Shown: piece by piece, positions 42,345 through 50,446 of the stretch
Layout of the letters: every line of letters begins with the position of its first letter
How positions within the stretch are numbered: the stretch's first letter is position 1
Source of the DNA: Bordetella parapertussis
GTDB lineage: Bacteria; Pseudomonadota; Gammaproteobacteria; Burkholderiales; Burkholderiaceae_B
Length of the DNA stretch: 64,000 nt
Assembly: GCA_945897365.1 (NCBI GenBank)
Contig: CAMDFD010000001.1
Span: 1 to 64,000 of the forward strand
Direction of reading: 5' to 3'
Notes under the pieces: model-generated
The model's input: the letters and a program-made list of their open reading frames with translations, nothing else
What the model was told of the DNA's origin: nothing
Database searches by the model: none
Translations under genes and position numbers: made by a program

Positions 42345-42854
42345 ATGATGAGCCGAATTCAATTCGTGCGTCGTGCATTGTTGTTCTGCATCACGACCTT
42401 GCCTTTTGCGATGGGTGTGGTCCATGGTCACACCTATAAAGCCGCAAGTTTAAAAGTCGATCACCCCTACGCGACGCCCACTCCCGCTGGGGAACAAGTC
42501 AGCGCCGTGTATTTTCGCGCGTTTGATAACGTTGGAAAAACTGCCGATGAACTGATTGGCGCGCGAGTAGATATTGCTGAACGCGTTGAGATCCGGCGCT
42601 CAGATGTGGTGGATGGCGTTGCGGAGGATCGGGTCGTCAAGGAAGTGAGTCTGCCAAGCGGTAAAGGACCCTCTTTCCGGCACGACGCCAAAAATGGCTA
42701 TCACTTGTTATTGGTCAATCTCAAAGCGCCCTTGAAAAACGGCGATCGCTTCCCGCTTTGGCTGACGTTTCGTCATGCAGGGGAAATGAAAGTCATGGTC
42801 TGGGTGCAGACACCCAGAGGGGCACAAGCGCCTCAGCACGATCACAAACATTAA
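42345..42854 (+). CDS. PCu(A)C-family periplasmic copper chaperone, degenerate metal site
   Basis: The protein has 169 residues with a signal peptide ending VVHG and an upstream RBS (TTGGAGA). The fold blocks are DHPYATPTPAGEQVSAVYF, IAERVEIRRSDVVDGVAEDR, VSLPSGKGPSF and NGYHLLLVNLKAPLKNGD. In PCuAC proteins Cu(I) is held by His and Met in the patterns VE-HEM, V-KMR and HIML. Here the positions read R84, S86 and D, and the last Met is Leu123; only H120 is kept. A His tail (QHDHKH) ends the protein. So the classical site is lost, and it may bind copper weakly through the tail or do something else. It is co-transcribed with MbnP and MbnH. Confidence 0.8.
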   Translation: MMSRIQFVRRALLFCITTLPFAMGVVHGHTYKAASLKVDHPYATPTPAGEQVSAVYFRAFDNVGKTADELIGARVDIAERVEIRRSDVVDGVAEDRVVKEVSLPSGKGPSFRHDAKNGYHLLLVNLKAPLKNGDRFPLWLTFRHAGEMKVMVWVQTPRGAQAPQHDHKH

Positions 42855-42863
42855 GGAATAAAA

Positions 42864-43751
42864 ATGAAAAACTATTTAGCTTTAGTTGGAACGTCACTGT
42901 TGGTCGCATGTTCGACCGTGCCTTCGCAGCAGACGGCCACTCAGCCCGTTGAGTTGCGCTTTGTGGCGGAGGTCAACGGTCAGGCGTTTGAATGCGGTCA
43001 GTCATATAAAAATATTGGCACGACACGTTCAACGATGACACCTACCGATTTCCGGATGTTTGTCAGTCAGGTGCAGTTGCTGACGGTAGAGGGAAAAGCA
43101 GTGCAGGTACAGTTGGTCCAAGATAAAGCGTGGCAGTTGGATGCGATTGCCTTGTTGGATTTTGAAAATGCGCAGGGCCCTTGCGGTAATGGTACGTCAG
43201 CGATGAATACGGTGGTCCGTGCCACAGTGCCTGCAGCGCAATATACCGGTGTCAAATTTAAGGTGGGTGTGCCCTTTGAGCGTAACCATGGGGATCCGAC
43301 TGTGGCGCCTGCGCCTTTGAGTTCGACTGCTATGTTCTGGACCTGGCAAGCTGGGTACAAGTTCATTAAGTTTGATGCAGCGACTTCAGGTCGTCCCGTG
43401 CACGCGGCGCAGTCAGCGGCGCATGGGAGTGCCAATGCGTCTGGTTTTTCAGTGCACTTAGGGAGCACGCTGTGTGCTGCTCCAGCGCGGACACAAGCTC
43501 CATCCGCCTGTCAGAATCCCAACCTGATTGATGTGACATTGACTGATTTTGATATCAAAAAGAATCAAGTCGTGGTGGATATCGGAAAAGTATTGGCGGG
43601 CGCAAATGTCGATGTCAATGCACCCAACACATCACCGGGTTGCATGAGCTTTCCAAAGGATCCAGATTGTCCGCCTATTATGAATGCGCTGGGTCTGCCT
43701 TACGATGGCAAGGCGCCCTCGGATCCTCAACAGTTCATCTTTAAACGTTAA
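42864..43751 (+). CDS. mbnP: MbnP-like lipoprotein (metallo-mystery pair, copper-related)
   Basis: The protein has 295 residues. The lipoprotein signal ends GTSLLVACS. The blocks RFVAEVNGQAFECGQSY, TPTDFRMFVSQVQLL, VKFKVGVPFERNHGDPTVAP and SAMFWTWQ-equivalent (TAMFWTWQAGYKFIKFDA) are the MbnP pattern, with FSVHLGSTLC and PNLIDVTLTDFDIKKNQVVV towards the end. In methanobactin operons MbnH oxidises a tryptophan of MbnP to kynurenine and MbnP then binds copper. Candidate tryptophans here are W90, W159 and W161. It precedes MbnH by 4 bp, and there is no methanobactin gene, as in most such pairs. Confidence 0.88.
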   Translation: MKNYLALVGTSLLVACSTVPSQQTATQPVELRFVAEVNGQAFECGQSYKNIGTTRSTMTPTDFRMFVSQVQLLTVEGKAVQVQLVQDKAWQLDAIALLDFENAQGPCGNGTSAMNTVVRATVPAAQYTGVKFKVGVPFERNHGDPTVAPAPLSSTAMFWTWQAGYKFIKFDAATSGRPVHAAQSAAHGSANASGFSVHLGSTLCAAPARTQAPSACQNPNLIDVTLTDFDIKKNQVVVDIGKVLAGANVDVNAPNTSPGCMSFPKDPDCPPIMNALGLPYDGKAPSDPQQFIFKR

Positions 43752-43755
43752 GCCG

Positions 43756-44901
43756 ATGAACTTGCGTTTACTACGCCTCGCCATGGTGTCCTTTGTGGGC
43801 ATCATGGCAAGTACCGTACTGTTTGATGTCACGGCGCAGACTTACAAGTGGGACATTCCTGCTTGGGTCCCTGTGCCTGTCGTGCCAGACGACAATCCTA
43901 TGTCGGATAAAAAAGTCGAATTAGGGCGTCATCTTTTTTACGATAAACGCTTATCGGCAGATCAAACGATGTCGTGCGCGACCTGTCATCACCAAGAAAA
44001 AGCGTTTACGGATGGTCGTGTGTTTTCGAAAGGGATGACCGGTCAACCTGCCATGCGTAATACGATGTCGCTGGCGAATGTCGCGTATTTGCCCGTCTTG
44101 ACATGGTCCAATCCCTCTCTAAGCTCTTTGGAGGTGCAGGCGCTGATCCCTTTGTTTGGGGAACATCCGGTTGAAATGGGAATGGCCGGCAAGGAAGCGT
44201 TGTTATTTGAGCGCCTAAAGAAGGAGCCGGTCTATCAAGGCCTATTTCGAGAGGCATTTCCAGTGGAGGCACAAAGCGGGGAGGCCGCGTTGTATTCCCT
44301 TTCGACGGTGACCAAGGCGCTTGCAAGTTTTCAACGACGTTTGTTGTCCTTTGATAGCCCTTACGATCGATTTCGCTATGGTGGTGATCAGGCCGCCTTG
44401 AGTCCAAAGGCAAAGCGAGGGGAGGCTTTATTTTTTGGTGAAAAAATGGAGTGCTATCACTGTCACGGTGGCTTGAACTTTACCGATAATATTAAACATA
44501 CACGCTTGCCTTTTCCGGAGCTAGGTTTTCACAACACAGGCCTCTACAACATCGATGGAAAAGGCGCATATCCAAAAGGTCAGACGGGCATCGAAGAATT
44601 GACCGGTGCAGCCTCGGATATGGGTAAGTTCCGCACGCCGACTTTGCGAAATATTGCCAAAACAGCGCCCTATATGCATGATGGTTCAGTACCGACGCTT
44701 GCGGCAGTGATTCGCAATCACTATGCACGTGCGGGTCGGGCGGGTGGATACGCCTCAGGGCCGAATCCAATGCGCAGCGAATTGTTAGTAGGGTTTCAGG
44801 TGAGCGAACAAGAGGTACAAGACCTGATCGCTTTTTTGCATGCCCTCACAGATGAGGGATTTTTGAAGGATGAGCGTTTAGTAGATCCTTGGAAGCGGTG
44901 A
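43756..44901 (+). CDS. mbnH: MbnH-like di-heme oxidase (MauG/cytochrome c peroxidase family)
   Basis: This protein is 381 residues from the ATG at 43756, with a signal peptide ending DVTAQ. Two c-type heme sites are CATCH (C74-C77-H78) and CYHCH (C233-C236-H237). Other marks are VELGRHLFYDKRLSADQTMS, SLANVAYLPVLTW, FGEHPVEMGMAGKE and FRTPTLRNIAKTAPYMHDGS. Unlike classical peroxidases, this MbnH group pairs with MbnP and modifies its tryptophan. The copper setting (DUF2946, PCuAC-like, MbnP) supports that role. It ends in a 24-bp overlap with the convergent ATPase gene. Confidence 0.9.
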   Translation: MNLRLLRLAMVSFVGIMASTVLFDVTAQTYKWDIPAWVPVPVVPDDNPMSDKKVELGRHLFYDKRLSADQTMSCATCHHQEKAFTDGRVFSKGMTGQPAMRNTMSLANVAYLPVLTWSNPSLSSLEVQALIPLFGEHPVEMGMAGKEALLFERLKKEPVYQGLFREAFPVEAQSGEAALYSLSTVTKALASFQRRLLSFDSPYDRFRYGGDQAALSPKAKRGEALFFGEKMECYHCHGGLNFTDNIKHTRLPFPELGFHNTGLYNIDGKGAYPKGQTGIEELTGAASDMGKFRTPTLRNIAKTAPYMHDGSVPTLAAVIRNHYARAGRAGGYASGPNPMRSELLVGFQVSEQEVQDLIAFLHALTDEGFLKDERLVDPWKR

Positions 44902-46068
44902 GGCTTGGACAACATCTTTCCAGCTCCATACGTTGATGCCCTCGCGTTCGAAGTTGTTTGTTCCGCCATATATGATGGTGGAGTCTAGGTATTCAGCGCC
45001 TGCAAGTGATTGCCACTTTTTAAGACCCTGAGCCCAATCGGAGGCGTAAGTGCTACCAGATTTAATTTCAATGGCTTGAAGTCCTTGCGTTGTTTCGCAC
45101 AAGATATCAATTTCCTGACCAGCGCTATCTCGCCAAAAATAGAGATCGGGTGTCAGGCCCGCATTCAGACGCTGTTTGTATAGCTCGCTGACAATCCACG
45201 TTTCAAATAGTGCGCCTCGTGCGGCGTGTGTCTCTAGGGTTTGGGCATCGCGTATCCCCATGAGCCATGCTGCTAAACCTGAGTCTAAGAAATAAAGTTT
45301 TGGCGTTTTGACCAGTCGTTTTCCATAGTTGCGAAAGTGCGGCCGCAGCAAGGTGACGATATAGCTGGTTTCGAGTACGGTCAGCCATTGTTTGGCCGTG
45401 ACGGCACTAATTCCGCAGTCTGCGCCGAGTGCAGTGAGGTTAAGGAGTTGTCCCGTCCGGGCCGCACACATTTTGACGAAGGTTTGAAACTGACCTAAAT
45501 CACGCACCGCGATCAACTGACGCACGTCGCGCTCGACATAGGTCGCGACGTAATTGCTGAACCAGTCTTGCGGGCTGACAGGACGGTCATACAGTGTTGG
45601 ATATCCTCCTTGGAAAAGCATCTGAGTGAGCGTGTCTGGGAGTTTGTTGACATCTTCGAGTTCGGAAGCGCTCAAGGGGAGTAATTCAATGCGCGCGACG
45701 CGACCTGCAAGGGTTTGCGTGATGCTTTCAATCAAACTAAATTGAGCTGAACCTGTCAGGACAAAATCACCCATGCGTTGCCGTTCATCGACTAAACCTT
45801 GTAGCCAGGACAGTAATTGAGGGCAGCGCTGAACCTCATCCAAAATTGCGCCCTGTGGAAAACGCGCTAAAAACCGCTTTGGATCCGTGAGCGCAAACTC
45901 TCGCTCATCTGGGTTTTCCAAGGAGATATAAGGTTTGTCTTTGAAAAGATTGCGTGCAAGCGTGGTTTTCCCCGCCTGACGAGGTCCGGTAATCGCAATC
46001 ACGGGAAATCCCTTGGCGAGGCGGGTCAGGGTATGTGCTGCATCACGAGGGATCATTTGCAAATCCAA
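44878..46068 (-). CDS. AAA-family ATPase with DUF4143 domain
   Basis: The protein has 396 residues. Walker A is ITGPRQAGKTTLARNLF and Walker B is AILDEVQRCPQLLSWLQGLV, with LTGSAQFSLIESITQTLAGR near residue 108; the DUF4143 C-terminal half includes GQEIDILCETTQGLQAIEIK, a nuclease-like PD-(D/E)xK pattern (D-x-n-E-x-K). These proteins are common, often mobile in evolution, and of uncertain function. It is monocistronic and converges on mbnH. Confidence 0.9.
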   Translation of the reverse strand: MDLQMIPRDAAHTLTRLAKGFPVIAITGPRQAGKTTLARNLFKDKPYISLENPDEREFALTDPKRFLARFPQGAILDEVQRCPQLLSWLQGLVDERQRMGDFVLTGSAQFSLIESITQTLAGRVARIELLPLSASELEDVNKLPDTLTQMLFQGGYPTLYDRPVSPQDWFSNYVATYVERDVRQLIAVRDLGQFQTFVKMCAARTGQLLNLTALGADCGISAVTAKQWLTVLETSYIVTLLRPHFRNYGKRLVKTPKLYFLDSGLAAWLMGIRDAQTLETHAARGALFETWIVSELYKQRLNAGLTPDLYFWRDSAGQEIDILCETTQGLQAIEIKSGSTYASDWAQGLKKWQSLAGAEYLDSTIIYGGTNNFEREGINVWSWKDVVQASPLPRIY

Positions 46069-46134
46069 GTTTCAACTTTAGATTTGTAAATTATAGGGTA
46101 AAAATGATTTAGATGCTTGATTTAAATGATTTTT

Positions 46135-46713
46135 CTAAAACCCAAATCCCGCACCCGCTCCAAACAAAGTCGCAATGCCTAGGATGGCAAAGATCGCAGC
46201 GGCGATGGAGTGGACAAGTTTCATTGGGATTTTGTTGGCTAATTTATCCCCAAGAAAGACCGCCGGGACGTCTGCAATCAACATGCCGAGCGTGGTGCCA
46301 ATGACCACTAAGAGAGGCGCGGCGTAATGCGCGGCCATGGCAACCGTCGCGATCTGTGTTTTGTCGCCCATTTCAGCGAGGAAAAAGGTAATGAGTGTGG
46401 CACTAAAGACACCCAACTTTTGTGCGACTTTGGTTTCCTCTTCTTCGATCTTGTCGGGAATCATGGTCCAGATTGCCATGCCGATGAAGGAAATGCCCAA
46501 CACCCAGCGCAGGACTTCAGGTGTCACGGCGGAGGTGATCCAGGCACCGAGGGCACCTGCCAGACCGTGGTTAATCAAAGTCGCCACCAAGATACCGAGA
46601 ATGATGGGTACGGGTTTTTTAAAACGGGCGGCGAGGATGAACGCTAAGAGCTGCGTTTTATCGCCGATTTCGGCGAGTGCGACAACGCCCGTTGAGACAA
46701 GAAGGGATTCCAT
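46135..46713 (-). CDS. TMEM165/GDT1-family (UPF0016) cation transporter, Mn2+/Ca2+ type
   Basis: The protein has 192 residues with six hydrophobic segments and the duplicated E-x-G-D-K-T motif (ALAEIGDKTQLLAFILAAR at about 13 and FLAEMGDKTQIATVAMAA at about 117). Bacterial homologues such as MneA export manganese; plant and yeast members move Mn2+/Ca2+. It is 67 bp downstream of the SbtA-type gene on the same strand; I see no yybP-ykoY-like leader between them. Confidence 0.9.
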   Translation of the reverse strand: MESLLVSTGVVALAEIGDKTQLLAFILAARFKKPVPIILGILVATLINHGLAGALGAWITSAVTPEVLRWVLGISFIGMAIWTMIPDKIEEEETKVAQKLGVFSATLITFFLAEMGDKTQIATVAMAAHYAAPLLVVIGTTLGMLIADVPAVFLGDKLANKIPMKLVHSIAAAIFAILGIATLFGAGAGFGF

Positions 46714-46780
46714 GGAGGTCTGGGCCGGTGATTGGCGCAGCCGCGAGTGATGAGAGGAAAGATGTTAACAGGGAAAGATA

Positions 46781-47725
46781 TCAGCCTAAAAAGTGCTCAG
46801 CAACTTTCGCGTAAAGCGGAATCCCGATAATTAAATTAAACGGAAATGTCAGCCCGAGCGACAAGCCAAAATATAGACTTGGATTGGCTTCAGGCACGGC
46901 GTATCGCAGTACGGCCGGCACAGCAATATAGGACGCACTAGCTGCGAGCACCATCAGCAGCGTGGCGTTGCCGGGCGATAGATTGAGTAGTAGTGCCAGA
47001 CCGAGCGCAATTGAGGCATGCAGCAGAGGCCCGATCACGGCATAAAGAATCAGTGCGGGTGAGATACTTTTAAATTGATGCAAGTTGCGCGCGGTCATCA
47101 ATCCCATATCTAACAAGAAAAATGCCAACATGCCTTTAAACAGATCGCCAGAGAAGGGTTGCATGGCGGTTTGACCCGACTCGCCGGTCATCAGGCCGAC
47201 CACCATGGCACCCAGCAAAAGGAGTTGTGCACCGTCGGTAAAAGATTCATGCAAAATTTTCCCAATCGGGATGGATTTTTGCAGACGCAAGGAATTGGCA
47301 AGGATGACGGCCAAAATAATCGCGGGCGACTCCATCAGTGCCATGGCTGCCGCCATGTGACCACCGTAAGCGATTTCCTGATTTTCTAAAAACTGAATGG
47401 CGGTGACAAAGGTGACTGCACTGACAGAGCCATAGGTGGCAGCAATGGCCGCTGCATCGAAACTTGAAATAAAGCGTTTGAGTATCCAGTAGCCCAAAGC
47501 AGGAACAAGGATGGCCAACAGAATCGCAGCACCCAAACTCGTTGCGACTTCGGTAGTGAGTCCAGACTGCGCAAGCGCAAAACCGCCTTTGAGTCCTAAG
47601 GCCATCAAAAGGTAAAGCGATAAAAATCGCGAGATGGCGGGTGGGATTTCTAGATTGGAGCGGGCAAAACCGGCGAGGACACCGAAAATGAAAAAGAGAA
47701 TGGCGGGATCGAGAAGATTTTGCAT
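46781..47725 (-). CDS. sbtA: SbtA-type sodium-dependent bicarbonate transporter family protein
   Basis: This protein is 314 residues from the ATG at 47725, after AAGGACC. It has ten or so membrane segments. SbtA blocks include ISRFLSLYLLMALGLKGGFA, IAATYGSVSAVTFVTAIQFL near residue 100 and the internal pseudo-repeat with NATLLMVLAASASYIAVPAV near 250. In cyanobacteria SbtA imports HCO3- with Na+; many heterotrophs keep it for supply of carboxylases. The LysR gene is divergent by 83 bp, which is the usual arrangement with its regulator. Bicarbonate is likely, but not proven, as substrate. Confidence 0.8.
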   Translation of the reverse strand: MQNLLDPAILFFIFGVLAGFARSNLEIPPAISRFLSLYLLMALGLKGGFALAQSGLTTEVATSLGAAILLAILVPALGYWILKRFISSFDAAAIAATYGSVSAVTFVTAIQFLENQEIAYGGHMAAAMALMESPAIILAVILANSLRLQKSIPIGKILHESFTDGAQLLLLGAMVVGLMTGESGQTAMQPFSGDLFKGMLAFFLLDMGLMTARNLHQFKSISPALILYAVIGPLLHASIALGLALLLNLSPGNATLLMVLAASASYIAVPAVLRYAVPEANPSLYFGLSLGLTFPFNLIIGIPLYAKVAEHFLG

Positions 47726-47769
47726 GAAGGTCCTTTCATGCAATCGTAGTTTGAGATTGAATACATTGT

Positions 47770-47781
47770 AAAATCGATTTT
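47770..47781. promoter_or_regulatory. Palindrome AAAATCGATTTT between sbtA and the LysR gene
   Basis: A perfect 12-bp palindrome lies in the 83-bp divergent region, flanked by ACATTGT and AATGCAT. It could be the LysR-binding site. The same ATCGAT core as the GntR sites occurs here, but the flanks differ, so a shared regulator is not implied. Confidence 0.45.
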
Positions 47782-47808
47782 AATGCATTTATATATAGAT
47801 AAAAATCT

Positions 47809-48705
47809 ATGAATATCACTTTTCGTCAGTTAAAACTTTTTCTTGCATTATCTGAGACGGGAAGCGTGAGTGCTGCAGCACGGGTCATGCACGTGACACA
47901 ACCGACGGCCTCTATGCAGCTCAAAGAGGTGACCCAAGCGATTGGCGTGCCTCTCTATGAGGTGATATCAAAAAAAATACACCTCACGGACGTTGGGCGT
48001 GAACTGGCGCACACCGCACGCGATATGGTGCAAACATGGGCTGCCTTTGAGCAGGGCGTCGATGGTATCAAGGGGTTTGCGCGGGGCAAACTCAGGGTTG
48101 CGGTGGTGAGTACAGCTAAATACTTTATGCCGCGTCTGATCGGGACTTTTTGCAAAAACTATCCAGAGATCGATGTGTCGCTTGAGATCTTGAATCGCGA
48201 TGGCGTGGTGCAACGCATGCGTGACAATCTTGATGATCTCTACATCATGTCGCAACCCCCCGTTGATCTGAACCTCAATGATGAAATATTCATGGCGAAT
48301 CCACTCGTGCTTGTTGCCGCAACACGTTCGCCGTTAGTGAAAACAAGTGGAGTGAGCCTCGCAAGCCTGGCTGAGCAGCGATTTATTCTCAGAGAAAAAG
48401 GATCAGGTACAAGAATGGGCGTTGATCAGTTTTTTAAGAAACACAAATTTCGACCTGACATCAGAATGGAGCTTGGGAGCAACGAAGCGGTCAAAGAGGC
48501 GGTGGCGGGAGGGCTTGGTATCGGCATCGTTTCTCGCCATGCCTTACATGGTCAGCAAAAAGAGCATGGCGTGGCAGTTGTCGATGTCAAGGGTTTCCCC
48601 ATTCAATCCAATTGGCATATCGTGCACCCCGCAACCAAGCGGCTATCGCCAGTTGCCACCGCTTTCAAGCTTCATATGCGCAAAGAAATGGGTTATCACG
48701 AATGA
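47809..48705 (+). CDS. LysR-family regulator (CbbR/CysB-like group)
   Basis: The protein has 298 residues. The DNA-binding domain is in the first 60 residues (FRQLKLFLALSETGSVSAAA, then RVMHVTQPTASMQLKEV), and the effector domain starts near 90 (LRVAVVSTAKYFMPRLIGTF; EAVAGGLGIGIVSRHAL near 230). The pattern resembles CbbR/CmpR-type regulators of carbon assimilation. It is divergent from sbtA and overlaps the start of the cyanophycinase gene by 4 bp, so it probably controls both sides. Confidence 0.9.
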   Translation: MNITFRQLKLFLALSETGSVSAAARVMHVTQPTASMQLKEVTQAIGVPLYEVISKKIHLTDVGRELAHTARDMVQTWAAFEQGVDGIKGFARGKLRVAVVSTAKYFMPRLIGTFCKNYPEIDVSLEILNRDGVVQRMRDNLDDLYIMSQPPVDLNLNDEIFMANPLVLVAATRSPLVKTSGVSLASLAEQRFILREKGSGTRMGVDQFFKKHKFRPDIRMELGSNEAVKEAVAGGLGIGIVSRHALHGQQKEHGVAVVDVKGFPIQSNWHIVHPATKRLSPVATAFKLHMRKEMGYHE

Positions 48706-49598
48706 GTATTTCCAGAGTATGGCTGTTTGCGATGACGATCCTCTTGGCAATTTTTTCTCATGCTGCAGGGGCTGAAATACACGTGGAACCGAATAAGCGC
48801 GGGACATTGATTATTGTTGGCGGAGGGGATACGCCCTATACGATTCAAAAACGTTTTGTCGAGCTTGCAGGTGGAACAGGAAAGGCGAGGATCGCTATTT
48901 TTCAAATGGCATCAACAGGGGATGACGAAGAGGCAGTGGAGGTGCTTGCTGAATTTAAATTGTTAGGCGCGGAATCCGTGATTCTCAACTTTGATCGTAA
49001 GCAGGCCGAGTCTGAAGCAATGGATGTATTGCTATCAGGTTTTACGGGATATTGGTTTTTGGGTGGAGATCAAAATCTACTCGTGGCTTCTTTACTAGGA
49101 ACGCGTGCCCTTAGGAGGATTGAGTATCGTTATGAGCGAGGTGCTGTCGTGGGTGGTACCTCTGCAGGCGCATCCGTCATGACAGCAACGATGTTGACTG
49201 GACAGCGAAGGGCGGCCACCGGCAGGATCAACGAAGATCCAAACGCCGTCGCCCAGCGAAGCACAGAAGTCGCTTTTGGATTTGGCCTGTTACCAGGCGC
49301 GATTGTGGATCAGCACTTTAGTAGACGTTCGAGAGACAATCGTTTGGTCAGTGCAGTGTTGGATCATCCGCACTTACTCGGTGTGGGGATTGATGAGGAG
49401 ACTGCGTTGATCGTGCGTCCTGACGGTCGTTGGGAAGTTTTAGGAAATGGACATGTCAAAATATATGATGCCAGACGTGCCTATATCGTCAATCAGGACG
49501 AGGATGCTGTGGGTGCTTCCGGTATCAGAATGCATGTCTTGCCGCGCGGTTCGCGTTTCGACCCAAGGTTGGGAAGGATGGGATCGTGGCGCAATTAG
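48702..49598 (+). CDS. Exported cyanophycinase-family (S51) peptidase
   Basis: This protein is 298 residues from the ATG at 48702 (ATGA overlap with the LysR stop); the longer frame upstream lies inside the LysR gene. A signal peptide ends HAAGAE. The catalytic serine is S154 in GGTSAGASVM, with LIIVGGGDTPYTIQ, WFLGGDQNLLVASL and DQHFSRRSRDNRL also seen. Cyanophycinases degrade the storage polymer of aspartate and arginine; exported members use it from other cells. No cyanophycin synthetase is in the window. It is coupled to a LysR gene next to an SbtA transporter. Confidence 0.9.
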   Translation: MSISRVWLFAMTILLAIFSHAAGAEIHVEPNKRGTLIIVGGGDTPYTIQKRFVELAGGTGKARIAIFQMASTGDDEEAVEVLAEFKLLGAESVILNFDRKQAESEAMDVLLSGFTGYWFLGGDQNLLVASLLGTRALRRIEYRYERGAVVGGTSAGASVMTATMLTGQRRAATGRINEDPNAVAQRSTEVAFGFGLLPGAIVDQHFSRRSRDNRLVSAVLDHPHLLGVGIDEETALIVRPDGRWEVLGNGHVKIYDARRAYIVNQDEDAVGASGIRMHVLPRGSRFDPRLGRMGSWRN

Positions 49599-49641
49599 TT
49601 TGTGATATGACTCTTTCAGTTGAGGGAGCGGAGACGTTTAT

Positions 49642-50433
49642 ATGATTTATCTACATAAAATTTTGCCCTACGCGATATCACCGCTCGTATTGATTATTGT
49701 GGTTGTGGCGTTTGGTATTTTTAAAAATAAAAAAATATACAGCCTCATGGGCTTAGTACTTTTATATCTCTCAAGCACTTTTATCGTTGCAGATTTTTTA
49801 TTTGAAAAAATTGAAGGTAAAGAGCTTAAACATTTCGCTAAAGATGCAAAACCAGCGGATGGAATCGTTGTGTTGAGCGGAATGATGGTTCGGGTAGGAA
49901 GTGTTGCGGGTCCACTTCCTGAGTGGGATGATGCGGATCGATTTTTCGCAGGGATTGATTTGTATCAGGCGGGTAAAGCACCTAGATTGATTTTTACAGG
50001 AGGTGCTTTACCTTGGGAAAAAAGCTCTCATAACGAAGGTGTGATCCTAAAGACCTTTGCGGAAAGAATGGGTGTGCCCGAAGCTAGTATCACCGTATCG
50101 AGAGAAGTTCAAAATACGGAACAGGAGGCTCAAGCTGTATGGGATTTATTTGTGTCAAAGGTATCTGACGCCTCTCACGCCCCTCAAGCCCCTCACGCAC
50201 CCAAAATTTTGCTCGTCACATCCGCATTTCATATGCCTCGCGCTCAACGGTTATTTGAGCGTCAGGGGTTTGAGGTCGAGGCGTTTCCGGTAGATTTTAA
50301 GGTCGTAGCTAGAAAATTAACGCCTATGGATTTCTTGCCCGATCCGCGTGCATTGCGTATGACAGATGTATTGGTGCGTGAACTGCTCGGGCGATTTTAT
50401 TATCAAATTAAAACGATGGTTAGCAAGGCCTAG
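49642..50433 (+). CDS. YdcF/ElyC-family (DUF218) membrane protein
   Basis: The protein has 263 residues: two N-terminal membrane helices, then a DUF218 domain with GIVVLSGMMVRVGSV, LIFTGGALPWEKSSHNEGVI, VQNTEQEAQAVWDLF and LLVTSAFHMPRAQRLFERQG. ElyC/SanA relatives act in envelope and peptidoglycan precursor homeostasis. A short HAPQAPHAP repeat in the middle comes from a near-perfect CCCCTCAAGCCCCTCACGC repeat and looks like a local slippage insertion. It follows the cyanophycinase gene by 43 bp. Confidence 0.85.
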   Translation: MIYLHKILPYAISPLVLIIVVVAFGIFKNKKIYSLMGLVLLYLSSTFIVADFLFEKIEGKELKHFAKDAKPADGIVVLSGMMVRVGSVAGPLPEWDDADRFFAGIDLYQAGKAPRLIFTGGALPWEKSSHNEGVILKTFAERMGVPEASITVSREVQNTEQEAQAVWDLFVSKVSDASHAPQAPHAPKILLVTSAFHMPRAQRLFERQGFEVEAFPVDFKVVARKLTPMDFLPDPRALRMTDVLVRELLGRFYYQIKTMVSKA

Positions 50434-50446
50434 GCTTGTAAGGCGT

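Noticed and set aside
42759..42952. Plus-strand frame of 64 codons bridging the PCuAC-like and MbnP genes
   Set aside because: Out-of-frame shadow crossing two well supported genes.
46714..46780. Possible yybP-ykoY manganese riboswitch upstream of the Gdt1-type transporter
   Set aside because: The 67-bp gap is too short and lacks the conserved loop sequences; the upstream gene is on the same strand and probably co-transcribed.
47770..47781. Third GntR operator (ATCGAT core)
   Set aside because: It lies between sbtA and its LysR gene and its flanks differ; a LysR-related site is the simpler reading.
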